From: Sphingomonas sp. PAMC26645
GTDB taxonomy: Bacteria; Pseudomonadota; Alphaproteobacteria; Sphingomonadales; Sphingomonadaceae
Assembly (NCBI RefSeq): GCF_004795835.1
Contig: NZ_CP039249.1
Coordinates: 1,298,501-1,362,500, forward strand
Length of the DNA: 64,000 bases
Direction of reading: 5' to 3'
Shown here: one piece after another, positions 17,699 to 25,486 of the stretch
How positions within the stretch are numbered: position 1 is the stretch's first letter
Layout: every line of letters starts with the position of its first letter
Translations under genes and position numbers: made by a program
The notes under the pieces: generated by a model
Seen by the model: the letters and a program-made list of their open reading frames with translations, nothing else
Told to the model about the DNA's origin: nothing
Databases searched by the model: none

Positions 17699-18469
17699 TT
17701 ACAGCCCGAGCACGTCGCCCATCCGGTAGCGTCCGGCGGGCTGCCCAGCGAGCCAGATCGCCGCACGCACCGCACCGCGCGCGAAGATCGAGCGATCGTC
17801 GCCGCGGTGGTTGAGTTCGATCCGCTCGCCTTCGCCCGCGAAGATCACGCTATGGTCGCCGATCACCGATCCGCCGCGCAGTGACGCAAAGCCGATCGTG
17901 CCCTCGGTGCGCGCGCCGACGAGGCCCGCGCGGCTGTCGACGCGGAGTTCGGCGAGCGTCGTGCCGCGGCCCTTCGCAGCCGCGTCGCCGAGCAGCAGCG
18001 CGGTGCCCGACGGCGCGTCAACCTTGTGCTTGTGGTGCATCTCGACGATCTCGACGTCCCAGTCGGACCCGAGACGCGTGGCCGCCTCGCGGACGAGGAT
18101 GCCGAGCAGCGTAACACCGAGCGAGGTGTTGCCGGTCTGCAGGATCGCGATATCCTTGGCCGCGTCGTCGATCATCGACTGGTGCTGCGGCGACAGGCCG
18201 GTCGTACCGATGACGATAGCGGTACCAGCGGCGCGCGCGGCGGCGAGATGCGCCTCGACCGCGGAGGGCGTCGAAAAATCGACCAGCACGTCGGCGGTTC
18301 GGGCGAGCGGGTTCGGGTCCTCGCGCGCATCGACGCCGCCGGCGAGCGATGCGCCGGCCGCCTCGATCGCCTCGACGATCGCGCGGCCCATGCGTCCTGC
18401 GCTACCATAGATGCCGATCGAGGTCGTCGTGATGGCGGATGAGGCGGGTTGGGGCGCGAGCGTTTGCAT
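17699..18469 (-). CDS. dapB: 4-hydroxy-tetrahydrodipicolinate reductase
   Basis: NAD(P)H-dependent step of diaminopimelate and lysine synthesis. 256 residues. Rossmann motif IGIYGSAGRMGRAIVEAIEA near residue 19, VLVDFSTPSAVEAHL, GTTGLSPQH, NTSLGVTLLGILV, and the DapB signature EMHHKHKVDAPSGTALLLG near residue 145. Start chosen at ATG 18469 (MQTLAPQ); the short N-terminal leader before the Rossmann motif is slightly longer than usual. Precedes nth with a 4-bp gap, likely co-transcribed. Confidence 0.95.
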   Translation of the reverse strand: MQTLAPQPASSAITTTSIGIYGSAGRMGRAIVEAIEAAGASLAGGVDAREDPNPLARTADVLVDFSTPSAVEAHLAAARAAGTAIVIGTTGLSPQHQSMIDDAAKDIAILQTGNTSLGVTLLGILVREAATRLGSDWDVEIVEMHHKHKVDAPSGTALLLGDAAAKGRGTTLAELRVDSRAGLVGARTEGTIGFASLRGGSVIGDHSVIFAGEGERIELNHRGDDRSIFARGAVRAAIWLAGQPAGRYRMGDVLGL

Positions 18470-18562
18470 GCGCGGCGCTTTGCACCAACCCGGCCTTCGG
18501 AAACAGGGGCGAACGGCAGGCCGAGGCATTTCTTCGTGGAATTGGCGCAGGCGGTTGGCGGC

Positions 18563-19327
18563 TCAAGCCTTTTCGACGAGCGTCCGGACGAGGTCGAGAT
18601 CGGCGGGCTTGTCGACGTCGACCGCGGCCAGGCCGAACGGGCTGGCGATGGCGGTTGCGTCGAGGCCGGCGAGGCGACCGAGATGCGCGATCGCCGCGAC
18701 CAGCGTCAGACGACCCGACAGATACCGGAGCAGCGTGCCGATCCCGAGCCGCCGAACGATCCGCCATGGTCGCTTGCGGTCCGCCTCGACCTGCGCCCAG
18801 AGATCGAGTGCGGCGACCGAGCGCGGCGTTGCGAAGTAGAACAGGTTGCACCCCGACCACGCCCCGTCGGCAAAGCGCAGATAGGTGCGGCGCGTGCCCG
18901 GCGCAGCGGCCTCGATGACGTCCTGGCGTGCGAGCAGGGCACCGACATCGGCCTGTGCGGGGACGTCGGCGAGGAAGCGCGTCACCCATTCGGGCTGTAA
19001 CAGCGCATGATCGGCGGTCGTGACCAGCAGGGGCGCGCCGAGCGCTTCGATGCCGTCGCGGACGCTGCGGCTGGGACCGGATGCCGCGTCGAGCACGATG
19101 AGGCCGAGCGCATATGCCGCGGCACGGACCGCGTCGTCGGAGACCGATACGGCGATCGTACGCGCGCCGGCTTCTCGCAAAGCCTGCGCGACGCGGGCCA
19201 GCAACGTCGCGCCGTCGAGCACGATCAACGCCTTGTGCGACACGCCCGCATAGGCCGCGACCGGATCGACGCCGCCGCGTGAGCCGGCGAGGATCAGCGC
19301 GTTGAAGCCTCGCACGTCCGCGCTCAT
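18563..19327 (-). CDS. MobA/GlmU-like NTP-transferase domain protein
   Basis: 254 residues. N-terminus NALILAGSRGGVDPVAAYAG then SHKALIVLDGATLLARVA is a variant of the NTP-transferase signature (LAGG.......K.l....G.pml..v). Later LLVTTADHALLQPEW places the metal-binding Asp, and the C-terminal part ends with VDVDKPADLDLVRTLVEKA, the usual D-x-D/DL motif. A cytidylyl- or related nucleotidyltransferase activated-head-group role is likely. Third gene of a coupled operon: its ATG overlaps the stop of the preceding gene (ATGA at 19324-19327). The substrate cannot be named from sequence. Confidence 0.85.
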   Translation of the reverse strand: MSADVRGFNALILAGSRGGVDPVAAYAGVSHKALIVLDGATLLARVAQALREAGARTIAVSVSDDAVRAAAYALGLIVLDAASGPSRSVRDGIEALGAPLLVTTADHALLQPEWVTRFLADVPAQADVGALLARQDVIEAAAPGTRRTYLRFADGAWSGCNLFYFATPRSVAALDLWAQVEADRKRPWRIVRRLGIGTLLRYLSGRLTLVAAIAHLGRLAGLDATAIASPFGLAAVDVDKPADLDLVRTLVEKA

Positions 19328-20232
19328 ACCGTCTTCGGCCCGGTTTGCGCACGCGCCCGCCAGACCCGCCAGAACACGCCCGGCGCGGCGAGGATCGGAT
19401 GCTTTTCGCGCCACGGCGTCAGCGGCACCGCGACGCCGGTATGCCGCTCGACCTTCCACACACCGTAGCGCGCGGCCCCTTCGAAGGTGAACGCCGCCCG
19501 CACCAATCGTGCGACGTTGAGCGGCTTGCCCGCACGTCGGCGACGGCCCCACGCGCGCAGCAACGCGTTTCGTCGCGCTGGCGACAGGTCGGGTTTCAAC
19601 ATGCCGGCTTCGTCGCGATAGGCAATCCCGTCGGCGGTCCAGGCAAGCGGCAGGAGTTCGGCGTAGCGACCCGGATCGAAGCCGAGGATCTGGCCCTCGC
19701 GACCCTTGCGCTCGACGCGGAGTTCGGCGGCATAGGTCTGGCGGAACAGCGCCCGCCAATAATCGTCGGCGGTACCCGACTCTGGTCCGAGCGCGGCGGC
19801 AAAGCGTGCGGCGGACTTCGCCGCATCGCCGATCGCCACTGCGACCTTCGTAGCGGTGGCGGGATCGCGGACCCAGACAAGCGCGGAGGGTTGGACGAAA
19901 CGCGTCCAGATCGTCGTGTCGAGCGTCTGCGCGGCGGCCGCCTTCGCGAAGGTAGCCATTCGCATCGTCGCGATCTTCGCGCGCAACGTCTCGCCGTGGA
20001 GGTCGAACTCGCGGTAGCTGACGGTCGGCCACAGGCCCCGCTCGGGCGGGCCGGCGGTCAGCACGTAGAAGTCGAGCACGCCCTCGGTCTCGCCGGTGCG
20101 CAGGTTGGAACCGTAGAACAGAACCGCCGCGGTTTCGGGCGCATCCCCTGCGAGTATCGCCGCGACGTCACGGACGGCGGCGATGGTCGGGACGTGCAAC
20201 TGGCGGCGGACGACGTCGCCGAGAGTGATCAC
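19324..20232 (-). CDS. Nucleotidyltransferase-like protein of a lipid-kinase operon (Tam41-like pattern)
   Basis: 302 residues, GTG start overlapping the lipid-kinase stop (GTGA). An N-terminal FYGSNLRTGETEGVLDFYVL segment (about residues 39-58) has the GS...D.D-like pattern of nucleotidyltransferase folds and recalls the YGS...D motif of Tam41, the mitochondrial CDP-diacylglycerol synthase. A following tyrosine/arginine-rich region (REFDLHGETLRAKIATMRM) also fits a phosphate-handling enzyme. The C-terminal third is basic with amphipathic segments and may bind membrane. The assignment to a Tam41-like family is pattern recognition only. Genetic context points to activation of a phosphorylated lipid with CTP. 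Confidence 0.72.
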   Translation of the reverse strand: MITLGDVVRRQLHVPTIAAVRDVAAILAGDAPETAAVLFYGSNLRTGETEGVLDFYVLTAGPPERGLWPTVSYREFDLHGETLRAKIATMRMATFAKAAAAQTLDTTIWTRFVQPSALVWVRDPATATKVAVAIGDAAKSAARFAAALGPESGTADDYWRALFRQTYAAELRVERKGREGQILGFDPGRYAELLPLAWTADGIAYRDEAGMLKPDLSPARRNALLRAWGRRRRAGKPLNVARLVRAAFTFEGAARYGVWKVERHTGVAVPLTPWREKHPILAAPGVFWRVWRARAQTGPKTV

Positions 20233-21320
20233 GGAACGACGAAACGCAGCGCGCGTGCCTCGCGGATGGTCAGGTCGCCGCCCGGATAGACTTCGCCGTC
20301 GAGGATGAAGCCCGAGTCCATCGACAGGTCGAAGCTCGGCGAATCGATCCGGTGATACCCCGCACGATCAAGCCACGCGGCCGGCGAACCGGCGACGATC
20401 AGCGGCGTCGCGGCGGCCAGCCAGCGCGGCGGCGCATCGACCAGCAAGGTCTTCAGTCCCGCGCGCGGCACGCCGAAAGGTCGTATCCCAATCGGCATCC
20501 GCTTCAGCGTCGACGCGAGAAGGATGTAGCGGGCGCGATCGCTGTCCGTATTCCGACCCGCGGCATGAACGCCTTCGTCGCCGCGCGACTCGAAACGGAT
20601 CCGCATCCGGTTGCCGGCGCGCCACGAACTGTTCGCGCCCCCGAACAGCGTCTGGAGGATCGCCCAGCACAGCGCGAGACCGACCGCGACGCCGTTGAAG
20701 GCGCCCGCGCGATGCGTGCGCTGAGCCAGCGCGGTGGCATCGACGAACGCACCCGCACCCAGCAGGAAGCCGTGCAACCGCGCACCGGTATCCTTGCGGA
20801 CGACCTCGATCGGGCTGCGAATCTTGACGTTGCCGGCGCGCGCCGCGGTCAGCGCCTGGTCGAGCGTCCAGTCGTCAGGAATGCCGAGATCGAGCGCGAG
20901 CGCGTTGGTCTTGCCCGACGGCACGATCGCCACGCGCGGCGCGGCACCGGTCCAGACTCGCGCAGCCGCGGTCATCACGTCGCGGATCGTGCCGTCGCCG
21001 CCGTCGATCACCAGCAGTTCGATGCCGTGACGCGCAAAATCGGTCAGCACTTCGGCGAGTTCGGCCTGCGTGCGCGGCGTCACGGCCAGCACCGTCCCGG
21101 ACAGGAACGGCTTGGTCGCCTCGACGCTGCTGCGGTTGCGGTGGCTTTTCGGGTTGCAGATGATGCCGGTACGGATCTTCGCCGCCGCGTCGCGCGGACT
21201 CACGCCGTACCGCTCGGATGCCGACGGATCGAACACGCCTTCGGGCAGCCACGCCGGCGGCGCCGGTGGCGAAAGAGGGTGCCCGCCAAAGGCATGGAAG
21301 TTCGAAACAGCATCGGCCAC
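20229..21320 (-). CDS. Lipid kinase, diacylglycerol kinase/LCB5/YegS family
   Basis: 363 residues. DAGK catalytic motif LLVIDGGDGTIRDVMTAA near residue 103, VAIVPSGKTNALALDLG near 130, and the C-terminal substrate/metal motif FILDGEVYPGG near residue 340. The first 45 residues are a Pro-rich leader not seen in YegS. Phosphorylates a lipid hydroxyl (diacylglycerol, long-chain base or ceramide). First gene of a three-gene, 4-bp-overlapping set with two nucleotidyltransferase-type proteins. In a sphingolipid-producing lineage, ceramide or long-chain base is an attractive substrate, but this is inference. Confidence 0.88.
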   Translation of the reverse strand: MADAVSNFHAFGGHPLSPPAPPAWLPEGVFDPSASERYGVSPRDAAAKIRTGIICNPKSHRNRSSVEATKPFLSGTVLAVTPRTQAELAEVLTDFARHGIELLVIDGGDGTIRDVMTAAARVWTGAAPRVAIVPSGKTNALALDLGIPDDWTLDQALTAARAGNVKIRSPIEVVRKDTGARLHGFLLGAGAFVDATALAQRTHRAGAFNGVAVGLALCWAILQTLFGGANSSWRAGNRMRIRFESRGDEGVHAAGRNTDSDRARYILLASTLKRMPIGIRPFGVPRAGLKTLLVDAPPRWLAAATPLIVAGSPAAWLDRAGYHRIDSPSFDLSMDSGFILDGEVYPGGDLTIREARALRFVVP

Positions 21321-21405
21321 GATATAAGATACCCGTCGCGGTACATAACCGCTACAAATTTGTGTCAGGAAGATTTCCGTTCCGCTTCGACCAGCGGATT
21401 TGGGA

Positions 21406-21867
21406 TCACCGGCGATACCGCATTTTCATACGCACGACGGTCCCGGATGGGGCCAAGGCCGTGCGTGCTGCTTCGAAAGACGGCAACCCGATCGAGGTCG
21501 GCGCATCGTTGGAAAAGCCGAATCCCTCTTTCGGCGCGAACAGCGTCCGGTTGAAATCATGGTCGCTATTCTCGTCGTGATATTGCGCGACCGCATAGTG
21601 ACCGGGCTTCAGCCAGAAGCACGCCCTCGGGCTGCTTGCCGCCACGCGCGCCCGCGCCAGCTTGCCGCCCTTCGCCAAAAACCGTTTCTTGTCATCGGGA
21701 TAGACGGTGAACGCGACCTCGCCGACGGCGTTGTGCATCGCCGTTGCCTCGACGATCAGCTTGGCGTTGCCGCCGCCGGGCGTGCCCTCGCACGCCTCGG
21801 CAGCCTGCGCCGAGACGGGCATCAGCAGCGCCGCCGCGCCCAGGCTAAGGGAAACCACAGTCTTCAT
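21406..21867 (-). CDS. DUF2141 secreted protein
   Basis: 153 residues with a signal peptide (MKTVVSLSLGAAALLMPVSA, cleavage after AQA). The mature part has the DUF2141 core: VGEVAFTVYPDDKKRFL, then GHYAVAQYHDENSDHDF and FAPKEGFGFSNDA followed by P-x-F-x-x-A. A small periplasmic or surface beta-sandwich protein of unknown role, common in Sphingomonadales and Bacteroidetes. A single Cys pair (near residues 26 and 83) could form a disulfide. Monocistronic by spacing. Confidence 0.9.
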   Translation of the reverse strand: MKTVVSLSLGAAALLMPVSAQAAEACEGTPGGGNAKLIVEATAMHNAVGEVAFTVYPDDKKRFLAKGGKLARARVAASSPRACFWLKPGHYAVAQYHDENSDHDFNRTLFAPKEGFGFSNDAPTSIGLPSFEAARTALAPSGTVVRMKMRYRR

Positions 21868-21953
21868 GACAGGACTTAAGCGCGGAAAAGATGGCCGGAG
21901 CGCGGCGCCCAGATGACATTTGCGACGCGAACGGGGCGTTCGTCGTTCGCGCG

Positions 21954-23306
21954 CTACGCTCCGTCGATCGCCTGCGGCGCGGAGGGCGTACGCGTCATCC
22001 GCGCGGCGGCGAATCCGAGCAGGATCGCCACCGCGACCGAACCGACCGCGACCGCGGCTGCGACTCCGGTCGAATCATAGGTCGGCATCAGCGCGAACGC
22101 GGTGACGAACAGCAACAGCACCCCGACCGCGCGAATCGCGAACACCGTGCCGGCGCGGTGCAGCGCGGTCATCACCGTGTCGAGGCTGACGGTGGCGAGG
22201 TCGAAGCACCCGGCGGCGGCGAGCCACAACAGCACCGGGTACGCGCCGACGAACGACTTGCCGCCGACGACCTTCAGGATCGGCTCGCCGACCAGCGCGA
22301 CGATGGCGAGGATGACGAGTGCAGCAGCCGTGCTGGCCAGCATCGTCCGGATCAGGATGCGGCGCAGGCGCGACGGCTCGGCAGTGCGCACTGCGCGGAC
22401 GATCTCGGGGAAGGCGGCGCGCGACAGCATCTGCGACAGTTTCGCCAGCGCCTGCGCCAGTTGAGTCGCCAGCCGGAACGCACCCGCCGCGGCCGGGCCG
22501 ATCGACGCGCCGACCAGCAGTAGCGGGATCTGCTTGCTCGACAGGCCCAATGTCGCACTCGCGTTGGTGCTGAGCGAAAAGCGGACGATGCCGGGATTTT
22601 CATCACGTACCTGCTGCCAGCTGCCCCGGCCGCTCGCGAGCAGGCGCAGGTCACCGCTTTTCGCGACCATGATCCAATAGGTCGCGGCGGTGACGATCTC
22701 GGCGACCGCCCAGGCGAGCATGAAGCCGCGGATCGTCGGTTCGAAGATCATCGCCGCGCCCGCGCCGACGAAGCGCATGATCGGCGTCATGCTGTCCGCC
22801 ACCGCCGACAACGAGAATTTGTCGCGGAGCCGCAGGATGCCGAGCGGGGTCGATCGGATCGTGATCAGCTGCACCACCGCGAACATCAGCGTGTCGCGCA
22901 TCAGGTCGGGCGGAATGCCGAACCCGTCGCTCCACGCGAACAGGATCGCCACGGTCAGCGCGGCGCCGACCAGTGCGCTGCACATGTCGAGGATCGCCGA
23001 CAACCGGAGCAGCCGCGCGAGCCGGGGCGTGTCGCCGTGCTGGATCGGCTCGACGCCGTATTGGACGATAATCTGCCACGTCTGGAAGCCGACGAAGGTC
23101 GCCAGCGCCTGCGCGGCTCCCGAGATCAGCGCGAACCGGCCGAAATCGACCACCCCCAGCGTGCGTGTCGCGAACCCGAGATAGAACAGCGACAGGATCG
23201 CCAGCACGCTGCGACTGGCGAGCAGCCAGCCGAGGTTGCGCGCCGCCGCCCGGAAAATCCCGGTCGAGCCGGTGGTAACCGGAATGGGCGCGGGGTCCTG
23301 AACCAT
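21954..23306 (-). CDS. Oligosaccharide flippase (MATE/MOP superfamily, Wzx-like)
   Basis: 450 residues with about 12 hydrophobic segments. N-terminal ARNLGWLLASRSVLAILSLF and TRTLGVVDFGRFALI are typical of polysaccharide-biosynthesis flippases (…lG...yG.f.l). Start chosen at ATG 23306 (MVQDPAPIP); a start at 23345 is possible. Probably moves a lipid-linked sugar or other lipid across the inner membrane. Divergent from the amidotransferase gene with 144 bp between, so they share a control region. Confidence 0.88.
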   Translation of the reverse strand: MVQDPAPIPVTTGSTGIFRAAARNLGWLLASRSVLAILSLFYLGFATRTLGVVDFGRFALISGAAQALATFVGFQTWQIIVQYGVEPIQHGDTPRLARLLRLSAILDMCSALVGAALTVAILFAWSDGFGIPPDLMRDTLMFAVVQLITIRSTPLGILRLRDKFSLSAVADSMTPIMRFVGAGAAMIFEPTIRGFMLAWAVAEIVTAATYWIMVAKSGDLRLLASGRGSWQQVRDENPGIVRFSLSTNASATLGLSSKQIPLLLVGASIGPAAAGAFRLATQLAQALAKLSQMLSRAAFPEIVRAVRTAEPSRLRRILIRTMLASTAAALVILAIVALVGEPILKVVGGKSFVGAYPVLLWLAAAGCFDLATVSLDTVMTALHRAGTVFAIRAVGVLLLFVTAFALMPTYDSTGVAAAVAVGSVAVAILLGFAAARMTRTPSAPQAIDGA

Positions 23307-23435
23307 CTGCGACCGGCCCCTAGAGCGCGATGGCGAGGGCGGCAAGATGCCCGGCGGTACTAGGGTGGCCCGGAGGTGACAAAGCGGCGGTCGGCTCCTA
23401 GACCGCGCGATCGGGCGGCGGTGCTGCCGTCATGC

Positions 23436-23441
23436 GAGGGA
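23436..23441 (+). promoter_or_regulatory. Shine-Dalgarno pointing to an ATC start codon
   Basis: GAGGGA lies 9 bp before ATC-TGC-GGA, the codons of the expected initiator and of the catalytic Cys of the amidotransferase. There is no ATG, GTG or TTG at that position. The site fixes the likely start. Confidence 0.65.
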
Positions 23442-23450
23442 TCGTTCGTC

Positions 23451-25349
23451 ATCTGCGGAATTGCCGGCCTTTACGCACGAGGTGGCGGTGTCGTCTCGCC
23501 CCGCCTCGTTACCGCGCAGTGCGACACGATCCTGCACCGCGGACCCGACGACCAGGGCGTGATGACCGATGGCGATTTCGGCTTCGGGATGCGCCGGCTC
23601 AGCATCATCGACATCGAGGGCGGCCACCAGCCGTTCCATTCGCCCGACCACCGCTATGCGCTCGTCTTCAACGGCGAGATCTACAATTTCCGCGAATTGC
23701 GCCGCGAGTTGCAGGCGCTGGGCCGCGTGTTCGAGAGCGCGGGCGATACCGAGGTCATCCTCGCCGGCTATGAACGCTGGGGCGACGACGTCTGGGCAAG
23801 GCTCGACGGGATGTTCGCGGTCGCGGTGTGGGATACGCACGCCCGTCGCCTGACGCTGGCGCGCGATCCGATCGGGATCAAGCCGCTCTATTATACCGAC
23901 CAGGGCGCCGGGTTAGCGTTCGGCTCCGAACTGAAGACGCTGACGCTGCTGCCGGGCATGGCGTTCGATGTCGATCGGCGTGCACTCCACGATTATTTCA
24001 GCTTCGGCCATATTCGCACCCCGCGCTCGATCTATGCGCAGGTCCGCACGCTGCCGCCGGGCCACGTGATGACCGTCGAGGCGAGCGGTCCGCCGACGAT
24101 GCGCGCCTATTGGACGCCGGCCTATCATCCCTCTGAACCCCGGTCCGAGGCGCAGTGGATCGAGCGTTTCCGCGACGAGTGGCTCGACACGATCGGCAAG
24201 CAGATGGTGGCGGATGTCGATGTCGGCGCATTCCTGTCGGGCGGCGTGGATTCGTCCGCGGTGGTCGCGGCGATGGCGCAGGTCTCGGATCGGCCGGTGC
24301 GCACCTTCACGATCGGCTTCCCCGACCCGCGCTTCGACGAATCGCCGCATGCCGAGGCGATCGCGCGGCATCTCGGCTGCCACCACGTCACGCGCACGCT
24401 GGAACTGGCGGATGCGCAGGCGATGCTCCCCGAGGTCCAGCATTGTTACGATGAGCCGTTCGCCGACCCGTCCGCGGTGCCGACCTGGTATGTCAGCCAG
24501 ATCGCCGCGCAGGAGGTCAAGGTCGCGCTGTCGGGCGATGGCGGCGACGAACTGTTCTTCGGGTATAAGCGTCATGCGACCGAGCGGCGGATCGGCGCGC
24601 TGCCGGCGCCGCTGCGTCGACTGGCGCGGGCGCTCGACGCGGTGCCGACCTTGCCCTCGCGTCACGCCAATGCAGTGCTGCAACGCTGGCGGAAGACCAC
24701 CGGCAGCGCCGCACTCCCGAACGGCATCGCGCGGTTTTTCGCCAAGACGCAGATCACGAACGAAGCGTTCCGTCGCGAAATCTTCTCGGCTGAGTTCATC
24801 GCCGAGGAGGAGGGCGGGATCGCCGCACTGGTCGCGGAATACTTCCCCGATCCCGATGCGATCTCGACCGACACGCTCGAACAGTTCGGGTTGGCGGACC
24901 TCGCGCTCAACCTCCCCGGCGCGATGCTCACCAAGGTCGACCGCGCGAGCATGGCGCATTCTTTAGAGGTGCGCGTGCCGATGCTGGGGCAGGGCATGGT
25001 CGACCTCGCGCTGTCGATGCCCGCCGACATGAAGCTGCACGGCAAAATCGGCAAATACGTCATCCGCCAGGCCATCGCGCCGTGGTTGCCGGAAGGGATC
25101 CTCGATCGCCGCAAACAGGGCTTCCAGATGCCGCTTGCCGCGTGGTTCGCCGGCGATTTCGGTGCGTATGCGGAGCAACTCTGGCGCGACAGCGGCGTCC
25201 GCGAGCAGGGCATCTGGCGTGCCGCCGCGGTCGACAAGGTGTTCGCCGATCATCGCGCGGGCAAGCGCGACCACAGCCGCTTCCTGTACGCGCTGGCGAT
25301 CTACTGCCTCTGGTGGATCGGCCGGCCCAAAGCCTTGCGCATCTCCTGA
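23451..25349 (+). CDS. Asparagine-synthase-type glutamine amidotransferase (AsnB-like), apparent ATC start
   Basis: 632 residues. Class II glutaminase domain begins CGIAGLYARGG, with LHRGPDDQG, MRRLSIIDIEGGHQP and LVFNGEIYNFRELR, ends near residue 200, and is followed by a synthase domain with the ATP PPi-loop FLSGGVDSSAVVAAMA near residue 240, ALSGDGGDELFFGYKRH near 355, and MLTKVDRASMAHSLEVRVPM near 505. In such enzymes the Cys after the initiator Met is the nucleophile. Here the codon before Cys is ATC, not ATG, with a strong SD 9 bp upstream. Other in-frame starts (GTG 23421, ATG 23376) would bury Cys inside the protein. Its neighbours (flippase, CDP-alcohol transferase) suggest amidation of a cell-surface precursor, as with exosortase- or capsule-associated homologues. 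Confidence 0.9.
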   Translation: MCGIAGLYARGGGVVSPRLVTAQCDTILHRGPDDQGVMTDGDFGFGMRRLSIIDIEGGHQPFHSPDHRYALVFNGEIYNFRELRRELQALGRVFESAGDTEVILAGYERWGDDVWARLDGMFAVAVWDTHARRLTLARDPIGIKPLYYTDQGAGLAFGSELKTLTLLPGMAFDVDRRALHDYFSFGHIRTPRSIYAQVRTLPPGHVMTVEASGPPTMRAYWTPAYHPSEPRSEAQWIERFRDEWLDTIGKQMVADVDVGAFLSGGVDSSAVVAAMAQVSDRPVRTFTIGFPDPRFDESPHAEAIARHLGCHHVTRTLELADAQAMLPEVQHCYDEPFADPSAVPTWYVSQIAAQEVKVALSGDGGDELFFGYKRHATERRIGALPAPLRRLARALDAVPTLPSRHANAVLQRWRKTTGSAALPNGIARFFAKTQITNEAFRREIFSAEFIAEEEGGIAALVAEYFPDPDAISTDTLEQFGLADLALNLPGAMLTKVDRASMAHSLEVRVPMLGQGMVDLALSMPADMKLHGKIGKYVIRQAIAPWLPEGILDRRKQGFQMPLAAWFAGDFGAYAEQLWRDSGVREQGIWRAAAVDKVFADHRAGKRDHSRFLYALAIYCLWWIGRPKALRIS

Positions 25350-25473
25350 TCCTCCCCCGCAAGGGGGAGGTGGCTGGCCCTTGCCAGTCGGAGGGGGAGG
25401 CACACGATCACCGATGTTGTGTGTCCTCCCCCTCCGTCACCTGCGGTGCCACCTCCCCCTTGCGGGGGAGGAT
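25350..25473. repeat. Family C palindromic element C4
   Basis: GATCCTCCCCCGCAAGGGGG left and CCCCTTGCGGGGGAGGA right, inner arms GTCGGAGGGGGAGG / CCTCCCCCTCCGTCA. Separates two convergent genes, amidotransferase and CDP-alcohol transferase, where a bidirectional terminator would be useful, but no U-run is present. Confidence 0.9.
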
Positions 25474-25486
25474 TGTAGGGAGAGCT

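Noticed and set aside
23376..23450. Upstream start for the amidotransferase (ATG 23376 or GTG 23421)
   Set aside because: Would place residues before the catalytic Cys; the SD points to the ATC at 23451.
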